This document shows, piece after piece, positions 19,348-28,787 of a stretch of DNA of 64,000 nucleotides. The notes under the pieces are model-generated. The model did not search any database and was not told the DNA's origin. It was given only the letters and a program-made list of their open reading frames with translations. A program made the translations under genes and the position numbers. The DNA is from JBBIJO01 sp037445895 (GTDB taxonomy: Bacteria > Bacteroidota > Ignavibacteria > Kapaibacteriales > UBA2268): the NCBI GenBank assembly GCA_037445895.1, contig JBBIJO010000013.1, positions 12,028 to 76,027 on the forward strand, written 5' to 3'. Within the stretch, counting starts at the first letter, position 1; every line of letters begins with the position of its first letter.

Positions 19348-19917
19348 CTATAATCCTATATCATTAGCAACGGTTTTCATTCCTTCAATTGTCAAGCGGA
19401 TTAATTCGTCGAGTGGAATCCCAAGCATATCGGCACCTTTAGCAATGATATCACGATTTGCCCCCGCAGCAAAGGATTTCTCTTTCCACTTTTTCTTTAC
19501 CGATTTCACTTCCATATCCATTACACTTCGGGACGGGCGAACCAAAGCAACCGCCGTAATTAATCCGGTCAACTCATCTATTGCAAATAGATATTTTTCG
19601 AGCAAAGTTCTGGGCTCGACATCGGTGCAAGTGCCCCAACCATGTGAAAGAATTGCTCGAATATACTCATTATCCCAACCTGCATCTTCGAGTATCTTTT
19701 TGGTCATTTGACAATGCTGCTCGGGAAATTTTTCGTAGTCTAAATCGTGGAGTAAGCCCACAATTCCCCACTTTTCTTCGTCTTCGCCGGGCGTCATTCG
19801 AGCAATGTATCTCATTACACCTTCGACTGCCTTTGCATGCTTAATTAAAGATTCATTTTGGTTGTATTTTAAAAGTAGTTCCAAAGCCTCGGAACGAGTA
19901 GGTATGTGGTTATTCAT
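19348..19917 (-). CDS. HD-domain metal-dependent phosphohydrolase, substrate unknown
   Basis: A 189-residue single-domain HD protein. Metal ligands are H27 (LIKHAKAVEG), H57-D58 (GLLHDLDYEKFPEQH), H92 (ILSHGWG) and D114 (LFAIDELTG), so the site looks complete. The HDLDYEKFPEQH form is typical of a widespread uncharacterised bacterial family often annotated as HDIG-domain hydrolase. It starts 4 bases after speA stops, with lysC following 29 bases on, so it is probably in one transcript with both. Nucleotide phosphatase or phosphodiesterase activity is possible, but no substrate is evident. Confidence 0.85.
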   Translation of the reverse strand: MNNHIPTRSEALELLLKYNQNESLIKHAKAVEGVMRYIARMTPGEDEEKWGIVGLLHDLDYEKFPEQHCQMTKKILEDAGWDNEYIRAILSHGWGTCTDVEPRTLLEKYLFAIDELTGLITAVALVRPSRSVMDMEVKSVKKKWKEKSFAAGANRDIIAKGADMLGIPLDELIRLTIEGMKTVANDIGL

Positions 19918-19921
19918 TCAT

Positions 19922-21814
19922 TTACTCCAAGTAAGTATAACCATATAAACCAGAACGATAATTCGAAAGGAATTCCTTCCCCTCTTGTGTTGAAATTTTA
20001 CCATCTTTAACAGAAGCAGTAACCCAAGTTTCAATAATCCGAACAAGCCTTTTGGCATCGTATTGGACGTAATCGAGAACTTCTGCAACTGTTTCGCCAT
20101 CTATAATCTGAACAATTTTATAACCGTCGTTTTCAACAAGAACGTGGACTGCGTTGGTATCGCCGAATAAATTATGCAAGTCGCCAAGAATTTCTTGATA
20201 TGCTCCAACAAGAAAAACACCAATATAGTAAGGTTCGTTCTGACGAAACTCATGGACTGGCAAATAGTGGGAATAATTTTTCAAACCAATAAAATTCTCG
20301 ATTTTCCCATCGGAATCACAAGTAATATCGTGAAGTGTTGCAAAACGAGTGGGCCTTTCGTTTAAACGATGGATTGGAATAATTGGGAAAATCTGGTCGA
20401 TAGCCCAAGAATCCGGAAGGGATTGGAACAGCGAAAAATTGCAAAAGTATTTATCGGCTAACATTCGTGAAAGAGGCCGAATTTCGTCCGGCATATGTTT
20501 CATTTCTAAACCAATTTGGTAAACTTCGGTTGCAATCGACCAAAATAATTTTTCTATTTTTGCACGATTTTGTAAATCGAGAAGACCAAGACTAAATAAA
20601 TCTAAGGAATCTTCGCGTATCTGTTGGGCATCGTGCCAACTTTCCAGCAGATTCGTTGCAGAAATTTTTTCTAAAAGCGATAGCAGTTCAATCACGTTTT
20701 CGTGGTCATTAAGTTCGACTGAATCCGAAGCGAAATCCCATTGCGGAATCGAGGTTGTCTCCAAAACATCAAAAATAAGGACAGAATGATGGGCAGTTAA
20801 CGAACGTCCAGATTCGGTAATTATATTGGGATGAGGAAGATTGTTCCTATCGCTTGCTTCTTTAAGCATATAAACAGCATCGTCAACATATTCTTTAATC
20901 GTATAATTAATACTGCTTGGGCTAAAAGACCTTGTTCCATCGTAATCTACACCGAGACCCCCACCAATATCGACAAATTCAACGCCAGTTCCCAACTTTT
21001 TTATTTGAACATAAAACTGAGAACATTCGCGCAACGCATTTTTTATCATTCGGATATTAGTAACTTGGCTACCAATATGGAAATGGATTAATTTCAAATG
21101 GTCCATAAGCTTGTTTGCCGAAAGAATGTCCACCGCTTCGATTAATTCGCTTGCATTTAAGCCGAACTTGCTTTTGTCGCCACCTGAATCTTCCCACTTT
21201 CCACTACCTTGAGTCGAAAGTTTGATTCTAATACCAATATTCGGTTTCATCTTTAATCTTTTAGCAATATTTATAAGTAATCTTAATTCGGAAAGCTTTT
21301 CGACAACAACGAAAATTTTTCTACCCATTTTCTGTGCAAGAAGGGCAAGCTCGATAAAACTTTCATCTTTGTAGCCATTGCATATAATCAAAGTATCGGA
21401 ACTGTTTGCAACCGCAAGTACAACGTGAAGTTCAGGCTTCGACCCTGCTTCCAATCCAATGTTATACTTTTTACCGTAACGCATAATTTCTTCGACAACA
21501 GGACGCACTTGGTTAACTTTTATAGGATAAACATTATAATATCGGCCTTCGAAATTATATTCCTTCGATGCATCTTCGAAACACCGAGTTATTGTTTCGA
21601 TTCTATCATCGAGAATGTCGGGAAACCGAACTAACACCGGCAAAGAAACATCCCGTAAAATAAGTTCATCAATTAATTCTTTTAAGTCTATTTGCACACC
21701 ATTTTTGGATGGAAATACAACCAAGTGTCCCTTTTCGTTAATACCAAAATAGTTTTGCCCCCATCCTTTGATGTTGTAAATTTCATAAGAATCTTCAATC
21801 CTCCATTTTCTCAT
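19922..21814 (-). CDS. speA: Biosynthetic arginine decarboxylase
   Basis: SpeA is a PLP enzyme converting arginine to agmatine, the first step of putrescine/spermidine synthesis through agmatine. The 630-residue product begins with the typical SpeA leader (DSYEIYNIKGWGQNYFGINE), carries the PLP lysine in YPIKVNQVRPVVE, and has GGGLGVDYDG, TESGRSLTAHHSVLIFDV and the C-terminal PDSWAIDQIFPIIPIHRLNE and VFLVGAYQEILGDLHNLFGD. Length matches the approximately 630-residue family. It precedes the HD hydrolase, lysC and lysA on the minus strand. No agmatinase or agmatine deiminase gene is in the window. Confidence 0.96.
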   Translation of the reverse strand: MRKWRIEDSYEIYNIKGWGQNYFGINEKGHLVVFPSKNGVQIDLKELIDELILRDVSLPVLVRFPDILDDRIETITRCFEDASKEYNFEGRYYNVYPIKVNQVRPVVEEIMRYGKKYNIGLEAGSKPELHVVLAVANSSDTLIICNGYKDESFIELALLAQKMGRKIFVVVEKLSELRLLINIAKRLKMKPNIGIRIKLSTQGSGKWEDSGGDKSKFGLNASELIEAVDILSANKLMDHLKLIHFHIGSQVTNIRMIKNALRECSQFYVQIKKLGTGVEFVDIGGGLGVDYDGTRSFSPSSINYTIKEYVDDAVYMLKEASDRNNLPHPNIITESGRSLTAHHSVLIFDVLETTSIPQWDFASDSVELNDHENVIELLSLLEKISATNLLESWHDAQQIREDSLDLFSLGLLDLQNRAKIEKLFWSIATEVYQIGLEMKHMPDEIRPLSRMLADKYFCNFSLFQSLPDSWAIDQIFPIIPIHRLNERPTRFATLHDITCDSDGKIENFIGLKNYSHYLPVHEFRQNEPYYIGVFLVGAYQEILGDLHNLFGDTNAVHVLVENDGYKIVQIIDGETVAEVLDYVQYDAKRLVRIIETWVTASVKDGKISTQEGKEFLSNYRSGLYGYTYLE

Positions 21815-21873
21815 TGTATTTTCAAGAGTTTATCCTAAACAAAAACTGCAAAATTAACATAAAAAACCAATCC

Positions 21874-22536
21874 TTAATCCCGCCAAACAAATTCAAATAG
21901 AAGCGACGAAACCACTACCAATAACCCTGAATATGCCAATATTAATGCAATGTCATTTAATATTATCTCGGAATTTTTACCGAGAATCGAAAATGTTGTC
22001 GATTCGATACCAACCATAAGAATTGGAATCAATATTGGCAACGAAAGTATGGGAAACAAAGCCCCCTTAACATTCGCACGCGAAATAATCGCCCCAATAA
22101 TTGTCGATGAACTTGCAATTCCAATGCTTCCAGAAAAAATAACCAAAACAAATAACAAAACCGAACCAACTTCAATAGTATCAAAAAATATCTGGAACAT
22201 AACCGCAGAAGAAAAATTAATCAACAATGAAAAAGCAACGTTGTATATAAATTTACCAAAAAAAACAGAAAGGGGCGTTGTGAGTAATTTCAAAAGGAGA
22301 GTTGTCCCTTTTTCTTCTTCGCTAATGAATGCTCTCGACATACCAGTCATTGATGCAAAAAACATCACAGCCCAAAGCATTCCAGTATAAACAGTAGGGC
22401 TAATAGATTCCGTAGGAATGCTAAAATTTACAATTGTCGAGGAAATTAGAGTAAATAAAAGTGCCGTAGAAATAGAATACCGATTCCGAAGCTCAATTTG
22501 TAAGTCTTTGTAAGCTACTGCTAAATAACTTTTCAA
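21874..22536 (-). CDS. ccmB: Haem exporter / cytochrome c biogenesis protein CcmB
   Basis: CcmB is the permease subunit of the CcmABCD ABC transporter used in system I cytochrome c maturation. The 220-residue product has about six membrane helices and the family landmarks: an N-terminal YKDLQIELRNRYSIS, MFFASMTGMSRAFISEEEKGT (the ..R.f..E.e.g tract), LLKLLTTPLSVFFGK, and GIASSSTIIGAIISRANVKGALFPILSLPILIPIL. Length matches the family (about 220). The ATPase ccmA and partner ccmC are not adjacent, which is unusual. It sits between a small unknown gene and speA on the same strand. Confidence 0.88.
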   Translation of the reverse strand: MKSYLAVAYKDLQIELRNRYSISTALLFTLISSTIVNFSIPTESISPTVYTGMLWAVMFFASMTGMSRAFISEEEKGTTLLLKLLTTPLSVFFGKFIYNVAFSLLINFSSAVMFQIFFDTIEVGSVLLFVLVIFSGSIGIASSSTIIGAIISRANVKGALFPILSLPILIPILMVGIESTTFSILGKNSEIILNDIALILAYSGLLVVVSSLLFEFVWRD

Positions 22537-22562
22537 CTCTTAATAAGAAATTTAGAAAATTA

Positions 22563-22979
22563 CTAAACGAGCCACTCCATTGAATATTGCTTCTTATTGA
22601 CGTATTTGATTCGAGCATTCGAAAATCTTGGATTTGCCATCTCATATTCGATAAAGTGCCGCTCAAGCTGTCCGTTAACTTCGTAGTATCGATACCCTAT
22701 TATTCCTTTCTTAATTAATTTGCTCAACATTTGCCAATATTTTTCCTGTTCAAACCCGTTCAATTTTGACCAACTCCAAACGTTAGAACTGCCCAAATCC
22801 AAAAAATTATCCAATGCATCCATTACTTTCGAATAGTTTACCACATCGTCTTTTGAACTTTTTGTGCCACTTTCGGCAAACTCTTTCTTTATTATAGATA
22901 AGTTTGTTCGTATTTCAGTATTAAAGTTAATCTCCATTTCAATCAAAATCTTTCGCGACAACATTAATATTATCGTCAT
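22563..22979 (-). CDS. Hypothetical protein, unknown
   Basis: A 138-residue soluble, mixed-charge protein I do not recognise. It has no signal peptide after the alternative starts, no cysteine and no obvious motif. The middle (NYSKVMDALDNFLD, FEQEKYWQMLSKLIKKGIIGYRYYEV) looks helical and could be a small winged-helix-type fold, which is only a guess. Three in-frame ATGs (22979, 22964, 22937) could be the start; the first is preceded by GGAAA. It ends 26 bases before ccmB on the same strand, so co-transcription is possible. Confidence 0.55.
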   Translation of the reverse strand: MTIILMLSRKILIEMEINFNTEIRTNLSIIKKEFAESGTKSSKDDVVNYSKVMDALDNFLDLGSSNVWSWSKLNGFEQEKYWQMLSKLIKKGIIGYRYYEVNGQLERHFIEYEMANPRFSNARIKYVNKKQYSMEWLV

Positions 22980-22993
22980 TTTCCAAAAAAAAT

Positions 22994-23001
22994 TAAATTT
23001 G
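22994..23001 (+). promoter_or_regulatory. Candidate -7 element upstream of the rhomboid gene
   Basis: TAAATTTG fits the Bacteroidota TAnnTTTG pattern and ends 29 bases before the rhomboid ATG. It lies in the divergent gap between two genes. No clear -33 partner is visible. Confidence 0.35.
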
Positions 23002-23030
23002 GTTTTATTAAAAATTGGATTAATTAAATT

Positions 23031-23645
23031 ATGTATTTATCGGAAAGTCCAATCACAATCTCTATTTTAGTTTTTATCGCAATAGTAAGCATCTATTTTA
23101 TTAGTTTCAACCCAACTCGAATATTAAAATTTGCACTTCACCCACCGAGTGTTGTTCATCGTAAAAAATACCATCTATTATTGACAAATATATTTATTCA
23201 TTCAAATTACACACATCTTTTATTCAACTTGTTAACATTTTTCTTCTTTGCTCCACAATTGGAAATGACAATTGGAGGTGGTAATTTCCTGCTAATTTTT
23301 TTACTTTCGGGTATAATTTCTTCGGTTCCCTCGACGATTAAAAATAAAGACAACTACGGTTATTTTTCGCTTGGAGCCTCTGGCGCAGTTTCGGGAATAA
23401 TTTTTAGTTATATATTGTTTTATCCAACGTCCCGATTATATGTTTTCTTTGTTCCAATTGGTATCCCAGCACCATTGTTTGCTATACTTTATCTTGCTTA
23501 TTGCGTTTATGCTGCGCGCTATTCCCAAGGTAAAATAAACCACGAAGCACACTTTTGGGGCGCCGTAAGTGGGTTGCTCCTCACAGTAATTCTCTTTCCA
23601 GAATTGATATCGTTCTTCGTAGGCTTTTTAAAAACGATACTCTAA
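23031..23645 (+). CDS. Rhomboid family intramembrane serine protease
   Basis: A 204-residue polytopic membrane protease that cleaves other membrane proteins within the bilayer. The nucleophile is S117 in LGASGAVSG and the base is H174 in HEAHFWGAVSG. The oxyanion-side H62 and N66 are in THLLFNLLTFFF, matching HxxxN of GlpG. Six membrane helices fit the sequence, the minimal rhomboid core without an extra cytoplasmic domain. The catalytic dyad is intact. Substrate is unknown; it lies alone upstream of prkA with a 131-base gap. Confidence 0.92.
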   Translation: MYLSESPITISILVFIAIVSIYFISFNPTRILKFALHPPSVVHRKKYHLLLTNIFIHSNYTHLLFNLLTFFFFAPQLEMTIGGGNFLLIFLLSGIISSVPSTIKNKDNYGYFSLGASGAVSGIIFSYILFYPTSRLYVFFVPIGIPAPLFAILYLAYCVYAARYSQGKINHEAHFWGAVSGLLLTVILFPELISFFVGFLKTIL

Positions 23646-23776
23646 AATATACCGCATATATTGTTTAATGATTACTACAATACAAAATGGTTATTTAATA
23701 CCCAAAATAAATTCTTTCGTCAAAGAAAAAAATTTCATTATTTTGAATTACTAAACAAAACAAATTTGGTTTTAAA

Positions 23777-25831
23777 ATGGAAGAAAAGACTTTAAATTTT
23801 CACATTAAAAGCGTTATCAACGGAAAGCGTCGATTTGAAAATGTGTTTCAATCTGTTTCGCGTATGATATTAGGCGATTCAAACAAAATACAAAAAATTA
23901 TTGTAAACGGTCGTCCAACATACGACTTTCTTGTATTTCGTGAGGGGAAAAAGCACTTGGTTGGGATGTTCGACGAAATCAATAGCCTTGTCTCTTTTGT
24001 TAAGGACTCAGCCGAAGGGGGTTCATCGGCAGAAATGGCTTTTGTCTTAATTGGTGAACCCGGCAATGGAAAAACATTTTTTGTGGACTATTTGATGCAT
24101 CTTTATAGGAATTTTACTCTACAGCCCGAGAATATGCGATACACATTTAAATTTACGAACATTGAAAAACTTGGGCGTTATGGAAAAATCAAGGAAATCG
24201 AATCGCAAACCTTCGAAGACCCAATGATTCTTGCAATGAACATTTTCGACAACAAAGACAAATCCAAAGAATTTTTAGCAAAGATGGGAGCCTCCGATGA
24301 CCAAATCGACGATTTTTTCCGACTCTACAGACCACTTGGAGCTTGCACATACTATATACTGAACCAAATCAGAGAGTTTACCAACGACAATCTCGATAAC
24401 ATTCTTGAATTTATTGAAGTTATTCCAACGCCAATTTCTGAATCGCGTGGGACTTTAACCGGAAAATATGCTGCCAAAGACAAAATTACCTCATCGGCTG
24501 TCGATTTAATTGGGGAAGAATCTATTACTCGGCTCCTAAATATAACCGATACTGACAATCCATATCGCTTTGATCTTCGTCGCGGAGCACTTGCACGTGT
24601 TGCCGGCGGTGGGATTCATTTTGCAGATGAAATATTCAAAAACAAGAAGGATTTAATCCAAGTTTATTTGGGGGTAATACAAAATCGTGTGATAGAAATT
24701 GAAGGTTTCAAATGGCCACTCGACACTTTAATAATTGCAACAAGCAACAATTCTGAATTTGCTCGGTTTCTCGAAGAAAAAGAACAGGCTCCAATAGTCG
24801 ATCGTTGTCGGCTATGCTATATGTCGCACAATACAAATTATAAACTCCAAATGGAATTGACTTCTTATGCAATCGGAAGCTGGGAAAAAACTACCTTTGC
24901 AGGCGAGAAGATGCACATAGATCCGAATTTGGTCTATTCTACTTCTGTTGGGGTAATTCTATCCAGAATGCCAAAAAACGAAAAGTTAACCCCAATCGAA
25001 ATGATGAAACTTGCCTCTGGCGAAGTTGCTGGCGAAAAATCACTAAAAACATTGAGCGAAGTGATTAACGAACTAAACGCAGACCCAGATATAACAAAGC
25101 GATTCGGACAGAAAGGGCTTGGACATCGAAATCTTGGTAGAGCAATTCAAATTCTTTTAGAACGAACCGAAACACAGGAAGGCAAATGTATGTATGCTGG
25201 CGATATCTTCCCCGCACTCGAAACTGTTATTCTCGATTACGTTCAAGACCCTAACGACAGAATCAAATATTTCAATGACTTGAAGCTTGCCAAGCAACTT
25301 TATCGACAAAATGTGATGAAATCTATTTTTAATGCATATATGAACGAACCCGATGCAATCGAACGCGATGTAATGAGTTATGTTAATATGGTTGTTGGAA
25401 TTGATGCAAAGAACCTTGGAGCCGATAAAATTTGGACTTATCGCGATCCAAGGACGAACAAACTTGTCTCGCTTAAAATTGATGAATCTTTTATAGGAAG
25501 CGTCGAGGAGCGAATGGGATTAAAAACTCGTGAACAAAAGCAAAGTTTTCGAACAACAATAATTAAAATTTATGGTCAACGAATAGTCAAAGACCCCAAT
25601 TATAATTTTATGGATAATGCCGAGCTTGTTAAGGCTGTAACCGACGTTCGACTCAAGTCCGATATTTCAGGCGCTGGAAGTCTTGTTGGTGCACTCTCAA
25701 ACAGAACAAACGAAGAAAACCAACGCCTTTACAACAGAATGCTCGATACTATGATTAACAAATTAGGGTATTGTAAAACTTGTGCGGAAAAGACAATTGA
25801 ATACTTCTGCTCGCAAGAAGACGCAGCATAG
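23777..25831 (+). CDS. prkA: PrkA family serine protein kinase / AAA protein
   Basis: A 684-residue PrkA protein: an N-terminal AAA-type domain with Walker A GEPGNGKT at 93-100 and the strongly conserved PYRFDLRRGALARVAGGG and HFADEIFKNKKDL stretch, then a C-terminal PrkA-type domain (LDYVQDPNDRIKYFNDLKLAKQLYR, SYVNMVVGIDAKNLGADKIW). PrkA has been described as a serine kinase in Bacillus and E. coli (YeaG), and later also as an ATP-dependent protease-like protein, so the activity is debated. It normally clusters with yhbH/yeaH and spoVR/ycgB; neither is next to it here. Its 3' end overlaps the nucleotidyltransferase frame. Confidence 0.9.
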   Translation: MEEKTLNFHIKSVINGKRRFENVFQSVSRMILGDSNKIQKIIVNGRPTYDFLVFREGKKHLVGMFDEINSLVSFVKDSAEGGSSAEMAFVLIGEPGNGKTFFVDYLMHLYRNFTLQPENMRYTFKFTNIEKLGRYGKIKEIESQTFEDPMILAMNIFDNKDKSKEFLAKMGASDDQIDDFFRLYRPLGACTYYILNQIREFTNDNLDNILEFIEVIPTPISESRGTLTGKYAAKDKITSSAVDLIGEESITRLLNITDTDNPYRFDLRRGALARVAGGGIHFADEIFKNKKDLIQVYLGVIQNRVIEIEGFKWPLDTLIIATSNNSEFARFLEEKEQAPIVDRCRLCYMSHNTNYKLQMELTSYAIGSWEKTTFAGEKMHIDPNLVYSTSVGVILSRMPKNEKLTPIEMMKLASGEVAGEKSLKTLSEVINELNADPDITKRFGQKGLGHRNLGRAIQILLERTETQEGKCMYAGDIFPALETVILDYVQDPNDRIKYFNDLKLAKQLYRQNVMKSIFNAYMNEPDAIERDVMSYVNMVVGIDAKNLGADKIWTYRDPRTNKLVSLKIDESFIGSVEERMGLKTREQKQSFRTTIIKIYGQRIVKDPNYNFMDNAELVKAVTDVRLKSDISGAGSLVGALSNRTNEENQRLYNRMLDTMINKLGYCKTCAEKTIEYFCSQEDAA

Positions 25832-27434
25832 AAAACACGAAGAAAAACCGGAAAGCGACAAAGAGGCGAAGAAATTGCAACCCAAAAAGCGCAAAAGAAT
25901 TACGCGATTCGAAACAATTTACCGAGTTGCCCCCGAAGAAAGAATTACTATTACCAATAAAAATATTCTCGAAATTGCCAAGTTAGCCGATAAGCACCAT
26001 TTCCAAGTTTATCTTGTTGGTGGTTATGTTCGTGACTATTTATTAAATAGGGCAAGAAAAGATTACGATTTTACCGTTGTTGGAGACTCGATTGAATTCG
26101 CAAAGATAGTTGCCGAACATTTCAATTCAAAAATTGTTACCTACCCACGGTTCTTTACGGCGATGGTTCCTGTTGGGAAATGTCAATATGAGTTTGTTGG
26201 AACGAGGAAAGAAACTTATTTGTCCAAAAGCAGGAAACCAATTGTTTCGGTTGGAACGCTCGAAGATGACCTTCGCCGACGCGACTTCACAATAAATTCA
26301 ATGGCTATTTCATTGAAACAGGAGGATTTCGGGAAAATAATTGATATTTTCGGTGGCTATCGCGATTTAAAAAGCAAGATAATTAGAACTCCACTGGATC
26401 CCAATACTACTTTCGAAGACGACCCACTGCGGATGCTTCGTGCAGCTCGCTTTGCAAGCCAGTTGGGATTTTCAGTCGAGGAAGATACTTTGAATGCTAT
26501 CGGCGAAATGAAAGACCGAGTCAAAATAATTTCACAGGAAAGAATTACCGAAGAACTCCTTAAAATAATTGATTCAGAAAAGCCCAGCATTGGATTCGAA
26601 ATCCTTTATCGAACTGGAATTCTGAAATATATTTTTCCAGAGCTTAACGAAACAGCGGTGGTCGAAACAAAGGTCGAAAAAGGAATCGCATTCCATCATA
26701 AAGACGTTTTTTTCCATAGCCTAAAGGTATTGGACAAAGTTGCCGAAAGTTCGAACAATACGTGGTTGCGTTTCGCTACGTTAATACACGATATTGCAAA
26801 ACCTATATCCAAAAGATTTATATCGGGCGTTGGATGGACTTTCTACGGACACGAAGAAGTTGGGGCAAAGATGGTTGCACCGCTTTTTCGACGAATGCGA
26901 TTGCCTTTGGAACATATAGAATATGTCGAACGATTAGTTCGTTTACACCAACGACCTATGGCTCTTGTTGACGATGGTGTAACCGATTCTGCAATACGTA
27001 GGCTCGCTGCTTATGCTGGCGATGCTCTCGAGGATTTGTTTTTGCTTTGCCGATGCGATATCACGACAAACAACCCCAATCTTACCAAAAAGTATTTAAA
27101 CAATTACCAAAAGGTCTGGAAAAAAGTGCTCGAGGTTCAATCGAAGGATAAGCTCCGCCAATTTCAATCCCCTGTTCGAGGCGAGGAAATTATGCAGATA
27201 TTCGGTTTCAGCCCATCCCCAGAAGTTGGGATTATAAAAACTGCAATTGAAGAGGCAATCCTAGAAGGAATAATACCAAATGAATACGAAAAAGCAAAAG
27301 AATTTGTTGCCGAAAGAAAAGAAGTTTGGTCGAATATGCTCGAAAGCATTAACGTTATGGAAGTAAAAAAGGATAAAGATTTGATAAAAAAACTGTTTGT
27401 TTACACAACAATTCCACAAGGCAACATAAATTAA
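25782..27434 (+). CDS. CCA-adding-type tRNA nucleotidyltransferase / poly(A) polymerase with HD domain
   Basis: A class II nucleotidyltransferase that adds or repairs the 3' CCA of tRNAs, or polyadenylates RNA. The head domain has LVGGYVRDYLL (about 78-88) and the metal-binding DYDF with D95 and D97, then RRRDFTINSMAI-like (LRRRDFTINSMAISL) and the ERITEELLKI motif. A C-terminal HD domain follows (FHHKDVFFHSLKVLD, LRFATLIHDIAKP, YGHEEVGAKM). The first about 50 residues are very basic (KKRKRITRF), perhaps RNA-binding. The chosen start overlaps prkA by 50 bases; a later non-ATG start is possible. CCA versus poly(A) activity cannot be told by eye. Confidence 0.88.
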   Translation: MRKRQLNTSARKKTQHRKHEEKPESDKEAKKLQPKKRKRITRFETIYRVAPEERITITNKNILEIAKLADKHHFQVYLVGGYVRDYLLNRARKDYDFTVVGDSIEFAKIVAEHFNSKIVTYPRFFTAMVPVGKCQYEFVGTRKETYLSKSRKPIVSVGTLEDDLRRRDFTINSMAISLKQEDFGKIIDIFGGYRDLKSKIIRTPLDPNTTFEDDPLRMLRAARFASQLGFSVEEDTLNAIGEMKDRVKIISQERITEELLKIIDSEKPSIGFEILYRTGILKYIFPELNETAVVETKVEKGIAFHHKDVFFHSLKVLDKVAESSNNTWLRFATLIHDIAKPISKRFISGVGWTFYGHEEVGAKMVAPLFRRMRLPLEHIEYVERLVRLHQRPMALVDDGVTDSAIRRLAAYAGDALEDLFLLCRCDITTNNPNLTKKYLNNYQKVWKKVLEVQSKDKLRQFQSPVRGEEIMQIFGFSPSPEVGIIKTAIEEAILEGIIPNEYEKAKEFVAERKEVWSNMLESINVMEVKKDKDLIKKLFVYTTIPQGNIN

Positions 27435-27483
27435 ATTTTTGAACTTTTTAAGCAGAAATTTCTGGTTGGAAATTTAAAATTCT

Positions 27484-27491
27484 TATATTTG
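27484..27491 (+). promoter_or_regulatory. Candidate -7 element upstream of pepT (TATATTTG)
   Basis: TATATTTG is an exact TAnnTTTG match ending 22 bases before the pepT ATG. The same octamer occurs at two other start regions in this window. A TTGG lies 15 bases upstream, closer than the usual -33 spacing. Confidence 0.45.
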
Positions 27492-27513
27492 TTTTTTTTA
27501 TTTAAGTAGGGTT

Positions 27514-28770
27514 ATGAAAGAATCTATATTAGACAGATTTTTGCGATACGTTAAAGTTAATACTCAATCGAATGAAGCATTGGAATCAACACCAAGCAGC
27601 GAAGGGCAATGGACACTTGCAAGGATGCTAGTTGAAGAATTGCACTCTATGGGTATTTCCGATGCCGAAGTCGACGAGCATTGTTATGTAATGGCAACTA
27701 TACCATCGAACATTCCCAAAAGCGACCCAGCATACGAAAAAGTTCCAAATATTGGATTTCTCGCACATCTCGATACCTCGCCTGAAGTTACAGCCGAGAA
27801 TGTAAACCCCCAAATTATCGAAAATTACGACGGTAGCGATATTATTCTGCCAAATGACCCTTCAATAGTAATTCGAGTGTCGGAAAATCCAAATTTGAAA
27901 ATGTGCCTTGGACATACAATAGTTACAACCGACGGAACTACTCTTCTCGGTTCCGACGACAAATCGGGCATTGCAGCAATAATGACTATGGCAAAAATTC
28001 TCACCGAAAATCCACAAATCCAACATGGAACAATTCGTTTGGGCTTTACTCCTGATGAGGAAATTGGACAAGGAACAAAATTTTTCGATATTCCGAAGTT
28101 CAATGTTCAATATGCATATACAATCGATGGCGACTTGCCCGGAGAATTAAACAAAGAAACATTTAGTGCGGACCAGGCTATCATCACAATTATTGGTCGA
28201 GACATTCATCCCGGAACAGCAAAAAACATTATGGTTAATTCAATTAGAATAGTAGCCGATATTATTACAAGACTACCAAAAGATATGGCACCAGAAACAA
28301 CAGAAGGCTACGAACCATATATTCATCCCTATATTTTGGAAGGTGGGGTTGGAAAAACTTCGCTCAAATTTTTACTTCGCGATTTCAAGACCAATGGATT
28401 AGAAGAACAAAAAATAATCCTCGAAAAAATAATCGAGGAAGTCCAAAATTTGCATCCCAAAGCAAATATTACACTTGAAACAAAGTTCCAATACAGAAAT
28501 ATGCTGGAAGGATTAGAACAACACCCCGAGGTCTTGGAAAATCTTTGGGAAGCGGCAATACGTTCCGGTATCGAACCTTATTGGAAACCAATCCGAGGAG
28601 GCACCGACGGCTCGAGACTTACCGAAATGGGACTACCCACCCCAAATATTTACACGGGGGGGCAGAATTTCCATAGCAAAACAGAATGGGTTTCCATCGA
28701 TTTCTTAACGAAAACCGTTGAAACAATAGTCAATTTAGTCCAAATTTGGGTCGAAAAATCAAGAACTTAA
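27514..28770 (+). CDS. pepT: Peptidase T (tripeptide aminopeptidase)
   Basis: PepT is a cytoplasmic dizinc M20 peptidase that removes the N-terminal residue from tripeptides. The 418-residue product has the N-terminal signature DRFLRYVKVNTQS, zinc ligands in AHLDTSPEV, GSDDKSGIAAI, the catalytic DEEIGQG, YTIDGD, and the C-terminal RGGTDGSRLTEMGLPTPNI with GGQNFHS carrying the last ligand. Length is normal (about 408-420). It is followed after 17 bases by an OPT peptide transporter gene, so import and hydrolysis of small peptides are probably co-expressed. Confidence 0.96.
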   Translation: MKESILDRFLRYVKVNTQSNEALESTPSSEGQWTLARMLVEELHSMGISDAEVDEHCYVMATIPSNIPKSDPAYEKVPNIGFLAHLDTSPEVTAENVNPQIIENYDGSDIILPNDPSIVIRVSENPNLKMCLGHTIVTTDGTTLLGSDDKSGIAAIMTMAKILTENPQIQHGTIRLGFTPDEEIGQGTKFFDIPKFNVQYAYTIDGDLPGELNKETFSADQAIITIIGRDIHPGTAKNIMVNSIRIVADIITRLPKDMAPETTEGYEPYIHPYILEGGVGKTSLKFLLRDFKTNGLEEQKIILEKIIEEVQNLHPKANITLETKFQYRNMLEGLEQHPEVLENLWEAAIRSGIEPYWKPIRGGTDGSRLTEMGLPTPNIYTGGQNFHSKTEWVSIDFLTKTVETIVNLVQIWVEKSRT

Positions 28771-28787
28771 ATAAACAAGAGGAAACG

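Noticed and set aside
19229..19711. 160-codon open frame on the plus strand
   Set aside because: It spans the antisense of both lysC and the HD hydrolase gene and shows no protein-like features.
21950..22390. 146-codon open frame on the plus strand
   Set aside because: Antisense to ccmB, with no start signal and no motif of its own.
25782..25831. Possible frameshift where prkA and the nucleotidyltransferase gene overlap
   Set aside because: Both proteins keep their conserved parts outside the overlap, so a normal overlap or a later start of the second gene explains it.
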